Source of the DNA: Thalassospira profundimaris
GTDB lineage: Bacteria; Pseudomonadota; Alphaproteobacteria; Rhodospirillales; Thalassospiraceae
Assembly: GCF_003326795.1 (NCBI RefSeq)
Contig: NZ_JPWI01000005.1
Location: 124,001 to 188,000, forward strand
Direction of reading: 5' to 3'
Length of the DNA: 64,000 nucleotides
Position numbers and translations under genes: made by a program. Below the pieces are notes generated by a model. The model saw only the letters and a list, made by a program, of their open reading frames with translations, was not told the origin of the DNA and ran no database searches. This document shows positions 33,582 to 44,004 of the stretch, piece by piece (position 1 is the stretch's first letter; each line of letters opens with the position of its first letter).

Positions 33582-34798
33582 GCCTTGGCTCCTTGCTGGG
33601 CTGCGATCATGCGATCAATCTCGGCGATCTGGTCGGGTGTCATCATCTGTTCAATCGGGGTCAGGCCGTCATAGCGTTCAATGGCGGAATCATCGGGCAG
33701 CATCCGACGTGCAATTGCCCAGCGCGCTTCGTCACGGGCGGCCTTCTGGGCGGCAATCCGGCCGCGTGCGGTGGCAACGCCGTCACGACGGATCATGCCC
33801 GACCGGCGCAGGATGCGGAGAGTTAGCCCGTCATAGATCGGTTCGCGACGGGCAAGCGACAGCAATCCCTGGCGGCGATGAACCCGGCGCTGAAAGCGTT
33901 GATGACGAAGGGCGGAAGCAAGCCCGCCGCGCAAGGGTGAAAACAGCGCTGAAAACAGGAAGAAACCAAACGCAATCAGAACAATGATCGGCCCGGTCGG
34001 AAGCGATGCCTCGGCTGCCGACAGAACAGCACCGATATAACCCGAAAGTCCGCCAACGATTGCCGCAATCCCGATCATCAGCCCGACCTGATTGGTCCAG
34101 AACCGCGCGGTTACCGGCGGAATGATCAGAAGCGCAACAATCAGGATAAGACCGACAATCTTAAGCCCGATCACGGTCACAATCAGGGCAAGCCCCATCA
34201 TCGCCAGATCAATGTTGCGCACATTAACGCCCGTGGTCGCGGCATATTCCGGATCAAACGCCACAAGCGTCATCGGACGGCGTAACAGGAATACAAAAGC
34301 CGCAGCCAGCGCACCGGCAACGGCAATGGTTGTTGCCTCGGAAATCAGCATCCCGGCGGTTGAGCCAAGAAGGAAGTTTTCAAGCCCGGCCTGACGGCCC
34401 GATGACATGGTCTGGATCACTGTCAAAAGGACAATGCCAAATCCGAAAAACACCGAAAGCACCGCGCCAATGGCTGCATCCTCGGTCAGGCGGGTTTTGC
34501 GCGTGATCCATTCGACCATCAAAAGCCCGATGGCTGATGAAATGGCTGATCCGATGATAAGCCCCGGAAGCCACCTGCCATCACTGCCGAACGCCACCAT
34601 GATCATGAAGGCAATCCCGACCCCGGGAAGGGTGGCATGGCTGATGGCATCGGAAACAAGGGCGCGTTTGCGCAGAAAGATAAATGCCCCGGCACTGCCG
34701 GCAGACAGGCCAAGCAACCCGGCACCGATGGCGACAAGGGCGCTGTTATATCCGGCCTGAAGGAACAGGGCGCTTATGAAATAATCCAGAAAACTCAT
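33578..34798 (-). CDS. sitC: Metal ABC transporter permease (first permease, Mn/Fe type) with C-terminal extension
   Basis: A 406-residue ABC-3 family permease. The membrane part (about 1-285) shows LVSDAISHATLPGVGIAFM and LILIVALLIIPPVTARFW. The last 120 residues (from about RHQRFQRRV) are hydrophilic and basic and look like a winged-helix/DtxR-like region, ending TPDQIAEIDRMIAAQQ. TroC-type permeases are known with such a tail. The ATG at 34798 (MSFLDYF) is the family-like start; upstream in-frame codons run into the ATPase gene's 3' region. Confidence 0.82.
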   Translation of the reverse strand: MSFLDYFISALFLQAGYNSALVAIGAGLLGLSAGSAGAFIFLRKRALVSDAISHATLPGVGIAFMIMVAFGSDGRWLPGLIIGSAISSAIGLLMVEWITRKTRLTEDAAIGAVLSVFFGFGIVLLTVIQTMSSGRQAGLENFLLGSTAGMLISEATTIAVAGALAAAFVFLLRRPMTLVAFDPEYAATTGVNVRNIDLAMMGLALIVTVIGLKIVGLILIVALLIIPPVTARFWTNQVGLMIGIAAIVGGLSGYIGAVLSAAEASLPTGPIIVLIAFGFFLFSALFSPLRGGLASALRHQRFQRRVHRRQGLLSLARREPIYDGLTLRILRRSGMIRRDGVATARGRIAAQKAARDEARWAIARRMLPDDSAIERYDGLTPIEQMMTPDQIAEIDRMIAAQQGAKA

Positions 34799-34847
34799 GT
34801 CGGGGTCCCGGGGGTCTGTCTGGCGTCTCGGTTTTTCGTGGCGTGTC

Positions 34848-35648
34848 TCAGGCCAGATGCAATTCGTCGATATGGGTGGCGGCCAGACGTCCGCCATAGG
34901 TTTCCTGAAGGTTTTCGGCCGTAAAGGTGGTTTCGACCGGACCTTCGGCAATGCGTCGGACATTTATCAGAAGCACGCGGTCAAAATATTCCGGCACGGT
35001 CGAAAGATCGTGATGCACGCAGACAACGGTGCGCCCTTCGGTCTTTAATTCCTTAAGTACGGAAACAATCGCGCGTTCGGTGGCGGCATCGACCCCGGCA
35101 AAGGGTTCATCAAGCAGATAAAACTCGGCATTTTGTGCCAGGGCGCGCGCAAGAAACACGCGCTGCTGCTGACCGCCGGAAAGCTGGCCGATCTGGCGGT
35201 CAGCGAAATCTGCCATGCCAACGCGTTCCAGGCATTCCATGGCCTGTTCACGGTGGCGCGATTGCCACAAACGGAACAGCCCGACCGATCCGTAAAGCCC
35301 CATCAGGACAACATCAATGACGCGGGCGGGGAAATCCCAGTCAACGCTGGCGCGCTGGGGCACATAGGCTACCCGGTCGCGGGCCTCGGCAAACAGTTTG
35401 CCAAATATCCGGACTTCACCAGACAGGCGCGGCACAACACCAAGCGCACCTTTAAGGAATGTGGATTTGCCCGCACCGTTCGGACCGATGATCGCGGTCA
35501 TGGATCCGGCCGGGATCGAGGCATCCACCGAAAAAACCGCCGGCTTGTTGCCATAGGAAACCGTCAGCCCGCGCACGGTAAGCGGTGCATCCTTGGGCGC
35601 GACATCAAGTATCTTGCCGGACTCTGCAACCAGTTTGGCATTGCTCAT
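34848..35648 (-). CDS. sitB: Metal ABC transporter ATP-binding protein (Mn/Fe type)
   Basis: A 266-residue ABC ATPase: Walker [10 protein letters not shown], signature LSGGQQQRV, Walker [12 protein letters not shown] and H-loop CVHHDL are all intact. The segment [22 protein letters not shown] is typical of manganese/iron (TroB/SitB/MntA) ATPases rather than zinc ZnuC. It energises the two permeases. The gene sits 59 bases after the binding-protein gene and 49 before the first permease. Confidence 0.88.
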   Translation of the reverse strand: MSNAKLVAESGKILDVAPKDAPLTVRGLTVSYGNKPAVFSVDASIPAGSMTAIIGPNGAGKSTFLKGALGVVPRLSGEVRIFGKLFAEARDRVAYVPQRASVDWDFPARVIDVVLMGLYGSVGLFRLWQSRHREQAMECLERVGMADFADRQIGQLSGGQQQRVFLARALAQNAEFYLLDEPFAGVDAATERAIVSVLKELKTEGRTVVCVHHDLSTVPEYFDRVLLINVRRIAEGPVETTFTAENLQETYGGRLAATHIDELHLA

Positions 35649-35707
35649 GGGGGCTTCCTTGTTTCCGTGTGCGTGCGTGGTTTCGGGGACGCTAGAATAT
35701 CATTGTC

Positions 35708-36682
35708 TCACGATGCTGCGGCCAGCTTGCCCTGAAAACCGCCTTCTGGGGCATTACCACCAAGGGCGCGGGTGATCAGGGTGACGTTGTGATCAATCAT
35801 GCCGATATAAGTGCCCTCATACGTACCGGGTTCACCCATTGCATCGGAAAATAGCGTGCCGCCAATCACGACCTTCTGGTCGCGGGCTTCGGCCCCTTCG
35901 ATCAGGGCGCGCACATTGCGTTCCGGGACCGAGCTTTCGACAAATACGGCGGAAATCTTGCGATCGACAATGGTGTTGACCAGTTCCTCGACCCGGCGAA
36001 GGCCTGCTTCGGATTCTGTTGAGATGCCCTGAATGCCCAGAACTTCGAAATCATAGCCGCGCCCGAAATAGCTGAATGCATCATGCGCGGTCAGAAGAAC
36101 CCGGCTTTTTTCCGGCACGGTGACGGTCACGGTCTTCATGTAATCGATCAGCTTTGCGATATCGGCAACATGCTTGTCCGCATTGGCGCGATAGGTGGCT
36201 TCGCCTTCCGGATCGGTCTTGATCAGGGCATCGCGCACCGCATAAACAACGGTTTCCCACAATTGCGGATCCATCCAGACATGCGGGTCATAGCGCCCCT
36301 CATATTCGGCATGGCTCAGACGTTTTGATTTGTCGACGGCTTCGCCAACCGCGACGACATTGCGGCGCTTTTCCAGATCAAGGAAGAATTCTTCAAGCTG
36401 CGCTTCAAGATACAGTCCGTGCCACAGAACCAGATCGGCACGCGCCATGGCGGCAATATCGCTTCGGGTCTGGCGATAGGAATGCGGATCAACACCGGGA
36501 CCCATCAGCGCCTTGACCTCTGCACGATCCCCAGCGACCTGGCGGGCGGCATCGGCAATCATCGAGGTGGTGGCAACCACATTGATCGGTTTGGCTTTCG
36601 CATGACCAAGGGTGCTCAGCGCTCCGAAAACAAGGAGGCCTGCGGTCAGGAACAGGGTGCGGGCGGATCGGAAAAGGCTCAT
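35708..36682 (-). CDS. sitA: Metal ABC transporter substrate-binding protein (Mn/Fe type)
   Basis: A 324-residue periplasmic cluster A-I binding protein with a signal peptide ending TLGHAKA. The metal ligands are recognisable: His67 in GVDPHSYR, His133 in YDPHVWMD, a glutamate in VFVESSVPERN and the late aspartate in GTYIGMIDHNV. It lacks the His-rich loop of ZnuA, which favours manganese or iron over zinc. The ATG at 36682 follows AGGA. It is divergent from mntR, with the candidate operator between them. Confidence 0.88.
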   Translation of the reverse strand: MSLFRSARTLFLTAGLLVFGALSTLGHAKAKPINVVATTSMIADAARQVAGDRAEVKALMGPGVDPHSYRQTRSDIAAMARADLVLWHGLYLEAQLEEFFLDLEKRRNVVAVGEAVDKSKRLSHAEYEGRYDPHVWMDPQLWETVVYAVRDALIKTDPEGEATYRANADKHVADIAKLIDYMKTVTVTVPEKSRVLLTAHDAFSYFGRGYDFEVLGIQGISTESEAGLRRVEELVNTIVDRKISAVFVESSVPERNVRALIEGAEARDQKVVIGGTLFSDAMGEPGTYEGTYIGMIDHNVTLITRALGGNAPEGGFQGKLAAAS

Positions 36683-36750
36683 TGACGGTCCTGAAAGCAA
36701 ATTGAAATCACTCCAGCAAATATCCACTATTTATGTGCGGACTTTTAAAG

Positions 36751-36764
36751 TTAGTCAAGGCTAA
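36751..36764. promoter_or_regulatory. Candidate MntR operator
   Basis: TTAGTCAAGGCTAA is a near-perfect palindrome in the divergent region between sitA and mntR. Its core TAGTCAAGGCTA matches the core TAGCAAAGGCTA of the E. coli MntR box at 10 of 12 positions. It is positioned to control both directions. Confidence 0.6.
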
Positions 36765-36823
36765 ATTGATTTTTGCAATCTTAGTTGTTATGAAGGGTTT
36801 CGGGACAGATTTTGGAGAGATCA

Positions 36824-37252
36824 ATGGGCGACGATACGGCGGTTAACCCGCGTCACAACAAGGCCGAAGTCTTTGCCCGTTTGCGTGATGCGCATGCCCG
36901 CGAAGTGACCGAGGATTATGTTGAAATGATCGGTGACCTGATCGCCGAGGAAGGCGAGGCCCGCTCTGTCGCCCTTGCCGAACGCTTTGGCGTGACGGCG
37001 GCCACGGTCAATAACACCATCAAGCGCCTGGAGCGCGACGGCTTTGTCACGTCCCGTCCGTACCGGTCAATTTTCCTGACAGAAAAAGGCGAAACCCTCG
37101 CCAAAAAATGTCGCGAACGCCACCGGATCGTCTATAACTTCCTAGTCTCGATTGGCATCGACCCCGAAATCGCGGAATTCGACGCCGAAGGGATCGAGCA
37201 CCATGTCAGCGAAGAGACGTTGAGGGTGTTTGAGAAAGTAGCCAAAACCTGA
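36824..37252 (+). CDS. mntR: Manganese-responsive repressor MntR, DtxR family
   Basis: A 142-residue protein closely resembling E. coli MntR in layout: VTEDYVEMIGDLIAEEGEAR, the winged HTH (VALAERFGVTAATVNNTIKRL), FLTEKGE, CRERHRIVYNFL and the ending DAEGIEHHVSEETL, where Glu and His residues form the metal site. With Mn(II) bound, MntR represses manganese importers; here the target is the divergent sit-type operon. The ATG at 36824 is preferred because GGAGAG precedes it; a TTG at 36812 would lie inside that ribosome site. Confidence 0.93.
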   Translation: MGDDTAVNPRHNKAEVFARLRDAHAREVTEDYVEMIGDLIAEEGEARSVALAERFGVTAATVNNTIKRLERDGFVTSRPYRSIFLTEKGETLAKKCRERHRIVYNFLVSIGIDPEIAEFDAEGIEHHVSEETLRVFEKVAKT

Positions 37253-37328
37253 GCTGTTTGTTTTGGCGCGAAGGCTGAAAGCATCGCGTCTGCACAAATA
37301 AACAGGTTGGTTGAATTACTTGGGAAAA

Positions 37329-37418
<90 letters not shown>

Positions 37419-37446
37419 GCATGTGTGGTCTTGGCGTTCGACGCGG

Positions 37447-37475
37447 TGTTTAACGGTCCTCGGGCGATATTGCAA
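37447..37475 (-). promoter_or_regulatory. Predicted promoter of tRNA-Ser
   Basis: On the minus strand TTGCAA (37475-37470) and TAAACA (37452-37447) are separated by exactly 17 bases, a sigma70-like spacing about 30 bases before the mature tRNA. Confidence 0.55.
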
Positions 37476-37760
37476 GAGGGAAAACGCAAATTCGGTGACT
37501 CTTTTGCGCTTTTCGCATATTGCCCTGATCTGGCGGCGCCTCTGCCAACAGGCGCGGTTGAAAACGATCTTGTCGATTGTCGCGGGGCGTTTGGCTGCGG
37601 TTTGGGGCTGCGTTGGTTCGCTTTACCGGAAAGCCGGGTTTTATGTTGGCGGCAATGAATGGTGAGCGCTTGCGCCAAGCCATGCATTTTATACAGGGCA
37701 CGCTCCCTGCTAATTGGGGGCCAATTGCCGGGGAACTTGCGGGTTTGCATCGCTTTGCAG

Positions 37761-37789
37761 TTGACTCGGTGGGCCAAAAAAGGTAATTC
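37761..37789 (+). promoter_or_regulatory. Predicted promoter of rplU-rpmA
   Basis: TTGACT (37761-37766) and TAATTC (37784-37789) with a 17-base spacer, giving a transcript start about 80 bases before rplU. Confidence 0.6.
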
Positions 37790-37877
37790 ACCCGTTCTTC
37801 GCAGCGGTTCGGTATCTGTTAGCAGCGGCACCGAGCTGCGCGTTTGTGTTTCCAGAATGTTTTTCAGGAACTTTTAG

Positions 37878-38189
37878 ATGTACGCAATCATCAAAACTGG
37901 CGGCAAACAGTATAAAGTTGCTGCCAACGACGTTATCAAAGTCGAAAAGATCGCTGCCCAGGCTGGTGACACCGTGAAACTTGAAGAAGTTCTCATGGTT
38001 GCTGGCGACGGTGCGCCGAAAGTTGGTGCTCCGTTGGTCAAAGGTGCTTCTGTCACTGCAGAAGTTCTCGAGCAGGCCAAGGGCGACAAGGTGATCGTTT
38101 TCAAGAAAAAGCGCCGGCATAACTACCGTCGTAAAAATGGTCATCGCCAGAACCTGACTGTTCTGCGCATCAAGGACATCAACGCCTGA
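37878..38189 (+). CDS. rplU: Large ribosomal subunit protein bL21
   Basis: A 103-residue protein beginning [14 protein letters not shown] and ending [23 protein letters not shown], the classic L21 start and basic RNA-binding end. It binds 23S rRNA. It forms a two-gene operon with rpmA 35 bases downstream, the usual order before obgE. Confidence 0.98.
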   Translation: MYAIIKTGGKQYKVAANDVIKVEKIAAQAGDTVKLEEVLMVAGDGAPKVGAPLVKGASVTAEVLEQAKGDKVIVFKKKRRHNYRRKNGHRQNLTVLRIKDINA

Positions 38190-38224
38190 TTTATCAGGTT
38201 GAGATGCAGTTTTAGGAGAGTTTC

Positions 38225-38485
38225 ATGGCTCATAAGAAAGCTGGTGGTAGTTCGCGCAACGGTCGTGACTCCGAAGGTCGCCGTCTCGGCGTTAAAAAAT
38301 TCGGTGGTCAGGCAGTTGTAGCAGGCAACATCCTCGTTCGTCAGCGTGGCACCAAGTTCCATGCCGGTGACAATGTTGGCCTCGCCAAAGACCACACCCT
38401 GTTTGCGACTGTGAACGGTTCTGTCCAGTTCAAGTCGGGCTTCAAGGGTCGTACCTACGTTACCGTCGTTCCGGCAGAGGCGTAA
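38225..38485 (+). CDS. rpmA: Large ribosomal subunit protein bL27
   Basis: An 86-residue protein beginning [20 protein letters not shown] with the invariant L27 N-terminus, followed by GVKKFGGQ and IIVRQRGT-like residues ([10 protein letters not shown]). L27 reaches toward the peptidyl transferase centre. TAGGAGAG precedes the start. A strong terminator follows. Confidence 0.98.
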   Translation: MAHKKAGGSSRNGRDSEGRRLGVKKFGGQAVVAGNILVRQRGTKFHAGDNVGLAKDHTLFATVNGSVQFKSGFKGRTYVTVVPAEA

Positions 38486-38523
38486 GCCTCCCGTCGGCTA
38501 CGCCATACGTAGCAAGATTTTCG

Positions 38524-38558
38524 AGGGAGGAATGAGCAATCATTCCTCCCTTGTTTTA
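38524..38558 (+). terminator. Intrinsic terminator after rpmA
   Basis: AGGGAGGAATGA (38524-38535) pairs perfectly with TCATTCCTCCCT (38540-38551) around a four-base loop, followed by TGTTTT. Confidence 0.9.
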
Positions 38559-38570
38559 TGTGTTATATGA

Positions 38571-40816
<2,246 letters not shown>

Positions 40817-40838
40817 ACCATATCGTTATCTGATGATC

Positions 40839-40868
40839 AAAGGGGATGCGTTTGTGTCCCCTTTTTTT
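40839..40868 (+). terminator. Intrinsic terminator after proB
   Basis: AAAGGGGA (40839-40846) pairs with TCCCCTTT (40857-40864) and is followed by a run of Ts. Confidence 0.85.
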
Positions 40869-40899
40869 ATGCCCGGGTTTGTCTTGGTCAGGCAGTCAT

Positions 40900-40940
40900 A
40901 AAAAAAAGGCCGCCCGCTTTTACAGGGGCAGCCTTTTTAA
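40900..40940 (-). terminator. Intrinsic terminator of the XRE regulator gene
   Basis: AAAAAGGC (40903-40910) pairs with GCCTTTTT (40931-40938), with an inner GCCC/GGGC extension. On the minus strand it ends in a T run of at least five, so it serves the minus-strand gene at 40967. Confidence 0.8.
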
Positions 40941-40966
40941 CGGTGGCACTGAAGTTCGGAACGAAC

Positions 40967-41362
40967 TCAGGCAGCCTGATCAGCAAGAGCACGAGCCATC
41001 TGGCTCAGGGCTTCCTGATGTTTTTCATGCTTGATGCTCGCGAAGTTGCGCGCCAGCTCAAGGCACATGCGCTGACGTGCGTTAAGCTCGGTTTCCTGAT
41101 TGCCATCAAGGCCTTCGTAGAAATAGCTGACCGGAACACCCAGGACTTGGGAGATTTCATACAGACGACCGGCAGAGATACGGTTGATACCGCGCTCATA
41201 CTTGTGGGCCTGCTGGTAGGTGACGCCGATCAGGTCGGCCATCTGCTGCTGGGAAAGGCCCAGCATGATGCGACGTTCACGAATACGCTGACCAACATAA
41301 CGATCAGTGTCAGTAGCGCGGTTTGCGCGCTTCGGTTCTTCGAGTTCAGCAATCTCAGTCAT
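40967..41362 (-). CDS. XRE-family transcriptional regulator
   Basis: A 131-residue protein with a Cro/CI HTH: YVGQRIRERRIMLGLSQQQM, then ADLIGVTYQQAHKYERGINRI-AGRLYEISQVLGVPVSYF. This block is very like the PraR/PhrR group of alphaproteobacterial regulators, which control adhesion and quorum-related genes in rhizobia; orthology is not proven. A polar C-terminal tail of about 35 residues follows. The ATG at 41362 (MTEIAEL) is preferred over an extension to 41437 because the extra residues are unlike the family. Confidence 0.85.
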   Translation of the reverse strand: MTEIAELEEPKRANRATDTDRYVGQRIRERRIMLGLSQQQMADLIGVTYQQAHKYERGINRISAGRLYEISQVLGVPVSYFYEGLDGNQETELNARQRMCLELARNFASIKHEKHQEALSQMARALADQAA

Positions 41363-41530
41363 TTTATAATCCGTTATCAACCGCCAGTTATAGATCCCCA
41401 CTTTGGATGCTGTTGAGCTTGTTTGATTTATGCCCAATGACCACCCCGTCGCAGCACCAAATTAGCGCTGCGATTTGATGACCCGTATCTGAACTTTGGT
41501 CAGATAATCTTTACAGCAATCCGCCAGAAG

Positions 41531-41887
41531 CTAGCTATATAGGTCAATTGAGCTGTCTTTGTCTAGTGCAGAAGGCGAAAAAAAGACGTTGGTTTCTACG
41601 CTGTATGGTTTGGAGTGCCGTGCATAGCTGGCATGCATTTCCTGAATGACCGGCGGTTGCAAAAGGTTTTCCTGAGGTAAAAGTTGCCCCAAAAGCTGGG
41701 TCCAGAATGCTGCACTGCCCACAAGATCATGGGGTTGCAGCCACGCGCCACCATTCTGCGTGATTTCCCTGACAGGCGAAATGCGCGCAAGTTGTTGGTG
41801 TCCGATCCCGGCAGGACCATCCGTTCCGGTACTCGCAGACGGATTCCTGCGGGCCGGTTGCATGGGTATCGGAGTGATCGCGGTCAT
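41531..41887 (-). CDS. Hypothetical protein
   Basis: I do not recognise this 118-residue frame. The N-terminal 40 residues are Pro/Ser/Gly-rich. The remainder (GGAWLQPHDLVGSAAFWTQL, LLPQENLLQPPVIQEMHASY) has natural-looking composition with aromatic residues and little bias, and its codon use resembles its neighbours. No good ribosome site precedes the ATG, and a competing plus-strand frame overlaps it. It reads in the same direction as the XRE gene, 169 bases before it. It may be a lineage-restricted gene. Confidence 0.45.
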   Translation of the reverse strand: MTAITPIPMQPARRNPSASTGTDGPAGIGHQQLARISPVREITQNGGAWLQPHDLVGSAAFWTQLLGQLLPQENLLQPPVIQEMHASYARHSKPYSVETNVFFSPSALDKDSSIDLYS

Positions 41888-42102
41888 GTCATTTTAGCGT
41901 TCGGGGTTAAAAACTGCCTGTCTTGTTCGGGACTCCATGCGTTTCCGGTCTATACCCGGCAAAAATTGCCGCCTTGCGGCGCTGCCGGGCGGGTTAAAAG
42001 GGTTAACAAAAAGTTTATGCAGGATTGGTGCCGTATTGGCGGTTGGGTCGAGTCACATCTTGGCGATCCTGCGGTTGGCACAGCGTGAAGAACAACCGCG
42101 CG

Positions 42103-42130
42103 ATCAGGGGCGTTGGCAACGCCCCTTGAT
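42103..42130. other. Strong GC hairpin downstream of phaR
   Basis: GGGGCGTT (42107-42114) and AACGCCCC (42118-42125) form an 8-bp stem with a three-base loop, flanked by ATCA/TTGAT. There is no T run on either strand, so it is not a simple terminator; it may be a transcript-end stabiliser or a REP-like element. Confidence 0.5.
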
Positions 42131-42145
42131 ATCGGGATGCAGGCA

Positions 42146-42180
42146 ACAAAAAAGGCGAGGTGCCTTTGGCAACCCCGCCC
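42146..42180 (-). terminator. Intrinsic terminator of phaR
   Basis: On the minus strand GGCGGGGT and ACCTCGCC pair (with one G-U) around a short loop, and TTTTTTG follows, 30 bases after the phaR stop. Confidence 0.75.
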
Positions 42181-42211
42181 CTGGAAATTCCGTGATCGGT
42201 CTGATCAGATC

Positions 42212-42832
42212 TTATTTGTCGGTTTTGCCACCTGCCAGGCTGTTAAGCTGCGCCTGCATGGCTTCAAGCTGGCTTTTCAGCTCATTGAGCGAAGCATCGG
42301 ACTGCGCGCTCGCCGGGGCTGCTGGCTTGGTCGGTGTCGCACCTGGCTGGCCGCCATTTTCATTTTCCTGCAGGAACGGCGAGAACATCTTCATGGTCTG
42401 TTCAAACAGCGCGATGTTCTGCTTGTTCATTTCCTCGAACTGGCCAAACGGGAAAATGCCCTGCATGGTGCCCTGCATATATTCGCGCATCTGTTCCTGA
42501 TTGTGTCCAAAGGCGCGCATCGCCTGTTCAAGATAGCTTGGCACAAGCCCCTGAAGGCTGTCGCCATAGAACCCGATCAATTGACGCAGGAAGCTGATCG
42601 GCAAAAGGTTCTGCCCCTTGTTCTCTTCCTCGACGATGATCTGGGTCAGAACCGGACGGGTAATGTCCTCGCCCGATTTGGCGTCATAAACCACAAAGTC
42701 GGTATTGTCCTTGACCATCTGGGAAAGGTGATCAAGCGTCACATAGGAACTGGTCGCGGTGTTATAAAGGCGACGGTTCGCATATTTCTTGATTACGATG
42801 CGGTCCTGATCATCTGATTTCTTGGTGGTCAT
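42212..42832 (-). CDS. phaR: Polyhydroxyalkanoate synthesis repressor PhaR
   Basis: A 206-residue protein. The N-terminal DNA-binding domain is diagnostic (IVIKKYANRRLYNTATSSYV, then TLDHLSQMVKD and FVVYDAKSGEDITRPVLTQII), followed by the PHB accumulation regulatory segment (SFLRQLIGFYGDSLQGLVPSYLEQ). A Pro/Ala linker and a C-terminal coiled coil (LKSQLEAMQAQLNSLAG) end it. PhaR binds TGC-rich operators and nascent PHA granules, releasing phasin and synthase genes when polymer appears. The ATG at 42832 follows AGGAAAAA. It is divergent from the PHA synthase genes. Confidence 0.95.
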   Translation of the reverse strand: MTTKKSDDQDRIVIKKYANRRLYNTATSSYVTLDHLSQMVKDNTDFVVYDAKSGEDITRPVLTQIIVEEENKGQNLLPISFLRQLIGFYGDSLQGLVPSYLEQAMRAFGHNQEQMREYMQGTMQGIFPFGQFEEMNKQNIALFEQTMKMFSPFLQENENGGQPGATPTKPAAPASAQSDASLNELKSQLEAMQAQLNSLAGGKTDK

Positions 42833-42925
42833 GGCGTTTTTCCTGCTTCCCTGTTTCCCGGACGTTCGTCTGGCGAACTTGTTTGGCGATGTATTTCGCC
42901 TGATTTGCGTGTGCACAATTTACGA

Positions 42926-42937
42926 TGTTGCGCAGCA
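42926..42937. promoter_or_regulatory. Candidate PhaR operator 1
   Basis: TGTTGCGCAGCA, 89 bases upstream of phaR, differs at one base from the perfect palindrome at 43048. It would serve autorepression of phaR. Confidence 0.5.
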
Positions 42938-43047
42938 TTTTCGATTTTGCATTCGCTCAGAAGACGACAAGAGTGCCGCGATTTTTCCAATGTGTCCAGT
43001 ATTCAACGCGAAGTGCGGTGCGAAAAACAACTTGCGATACGGTTTGT

Positions 43048-43059
43048 TGCTGCGCAGCA
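43048..43059. promoter_or_regulatory. Candidate PhaR operator 2
   Basis: TGCTGCGCAGCA is a perfect 12-base palindrome 88 bases upstream of the PhaE-like gene. TGC-rich palindromes are the known PhaR target type. Confidence 0.55.
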
Positions 43060-43146
43060 CGGGATTTCCTTTCCCCCGCCGGGTAACGATCTATAGTATT
43101 TCCTGATACAAAGGCTTCTCATCAGGGAACAAAAAAGGTGTCGCCA

Positions 43147-44004
43147 ATGACCACCGACCCGGATCACCCCGACAGCCCGGACCAAAGTGACGGGCCGCCA
43201 TCATCATCCGATGATGAAATACTCGAACAGCTCGCCACCCGTTTTCTCGCCCTGTGGCGTGAACAGGTCGCCGCGACCGCCGATGGCGCCGATGCGGCAA
43301 GTGCCATCGGGCGTCTTTATGCATCGCTCGGTGCCGATACCACGCGCATGGGCGAAGGGTTCGAAGCCTGGGGCAAGCTGATCGGGCAGATGGCCATGGG
43401 CCAGCCGGTCAATGCCGGTACGTTCAACGCTGGTGCGGCAAATGCTGGTCTGGGCACGATGGGGGCTGACAATCCGTTTGCCGGGGCGATGGGCAATGCC
43501 AATCCGCTGATGGCGATGATGGATCAGATGGCAAAGGCCGCGCGCGACCTGCCAACCCAACCGTTCCCGGGTGCCATGCCGTTCCCGCCCAATATGGCAG
43601 CGATGGCAGGCATGACCGGTATGAAAAGCATGACCGGGGCAGGAAGCGATAAGGGCGAGGCCCCGTCTGCAACACCGTCCGCAACACCGCCTGCGAACGG
43701 CGCCGGTACAGATGCTGACAGTGCCGGTGAAACGCCATCGACCAAAAGCACGAAAAAGACGCGCGCTGCAAAAAATGCTGCAAAGGGGCAGGGGAAGAAT
43801 GATCAGTCCACTGAAACAAAAGCCGCTTCCACCAAAAAGACAAAGCAAGAAGCGGGCGGGGCCAAGGCCGCTTCCGATGCACATGGCAGTCGAGATGACG
43901 AGCTGGCTCAGCTCGCGCGCCGCATTGCCGATCTTTCTGAAACAATTGCTGCCCTGGAAGCCGGAACTGAAGGAACAGGCGGAAAGCCTCCTGAACGAGA
44001 TTGA
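43147..44004 (+). CDS. PhaE-like/phasin-like protein, overlapping the PHA synthase gene
   Basis: A 285-residue protein with no clear catalytic motif. It begins with an acidic Asp/Pro/Ser segment, then a helical part (about 25-75, LATRFLALWREQVAA, GEGFEAWGKLIGQMAMG) reminiscent of class III synthase subunit PhaE. A Met/Gly/Asn/Pro-rich segment follows (NPLMAMMDQMAKAARDLP, PFPGAMPFPPNMAAMAGMTG), then a Lys/Ala/Thr-rich stretch like PHA-granule proteins, and a C-terminal heptad-like helix (DDELAQLARRIADLSETIAALE). It directly precedes a PhaC-like gene and overlaps its start out of frame. The role as synthase partner or granule protein is inferred. The ATG at 43147 is preferred to a GTG at 43138. 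Confidence 0.7.
   Translation: MTTDPDHPDSPDQSDGPPSSSDDEILEQLATRFLALWREQVAATADGADAASAIGRLYASLGADTTRMGEGFEAWGKLIGQMAMGQPVNAGTFNAGAANAGLGTMGADNPFAGAMGNANPLMAMMDQMAKAARDLPTQPFPGAMPFPPNMAAMAGMTGMKSMTGAGSDKGEAPSATPSATPPANGAGTDADSAGETPSTKSTKKTRAAKNAAKGQGKNDQSTETKAASTKKTKQEAGGAKAASDAHGSRDDELAQLARRIADLSETIAALEAGTEGTGGKPPERD

Larger units (their letters stand above)
37419..37877. other. Intergenic region between tRNA-Ser and rplU
   Basis: About 460 bases without a convincing protein gene on either strand. It holds the tRNA promoter on the minus strand and the rplU promoter plus a leader of about 80 bases on the plus strand. Open frames here have unusual composition and no ribosome sites. Confidence 0.65.
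42833..43146. other. Divergent control region phaR / PHA synthase operon
   Basis: A 314-base gene-free region carrying two near-identical 12-base TGC-rich palindromes (42926 and 43048) and therefore probably both promoters with their PhaR operators. Confidence 0.6.

Noticed and set aside
37423..37791. Several frames on both strands between tRNA-Ser and rplU
   Set aside because: They overlap promoters, lack ribosome sites and have no consistent codon pattern.
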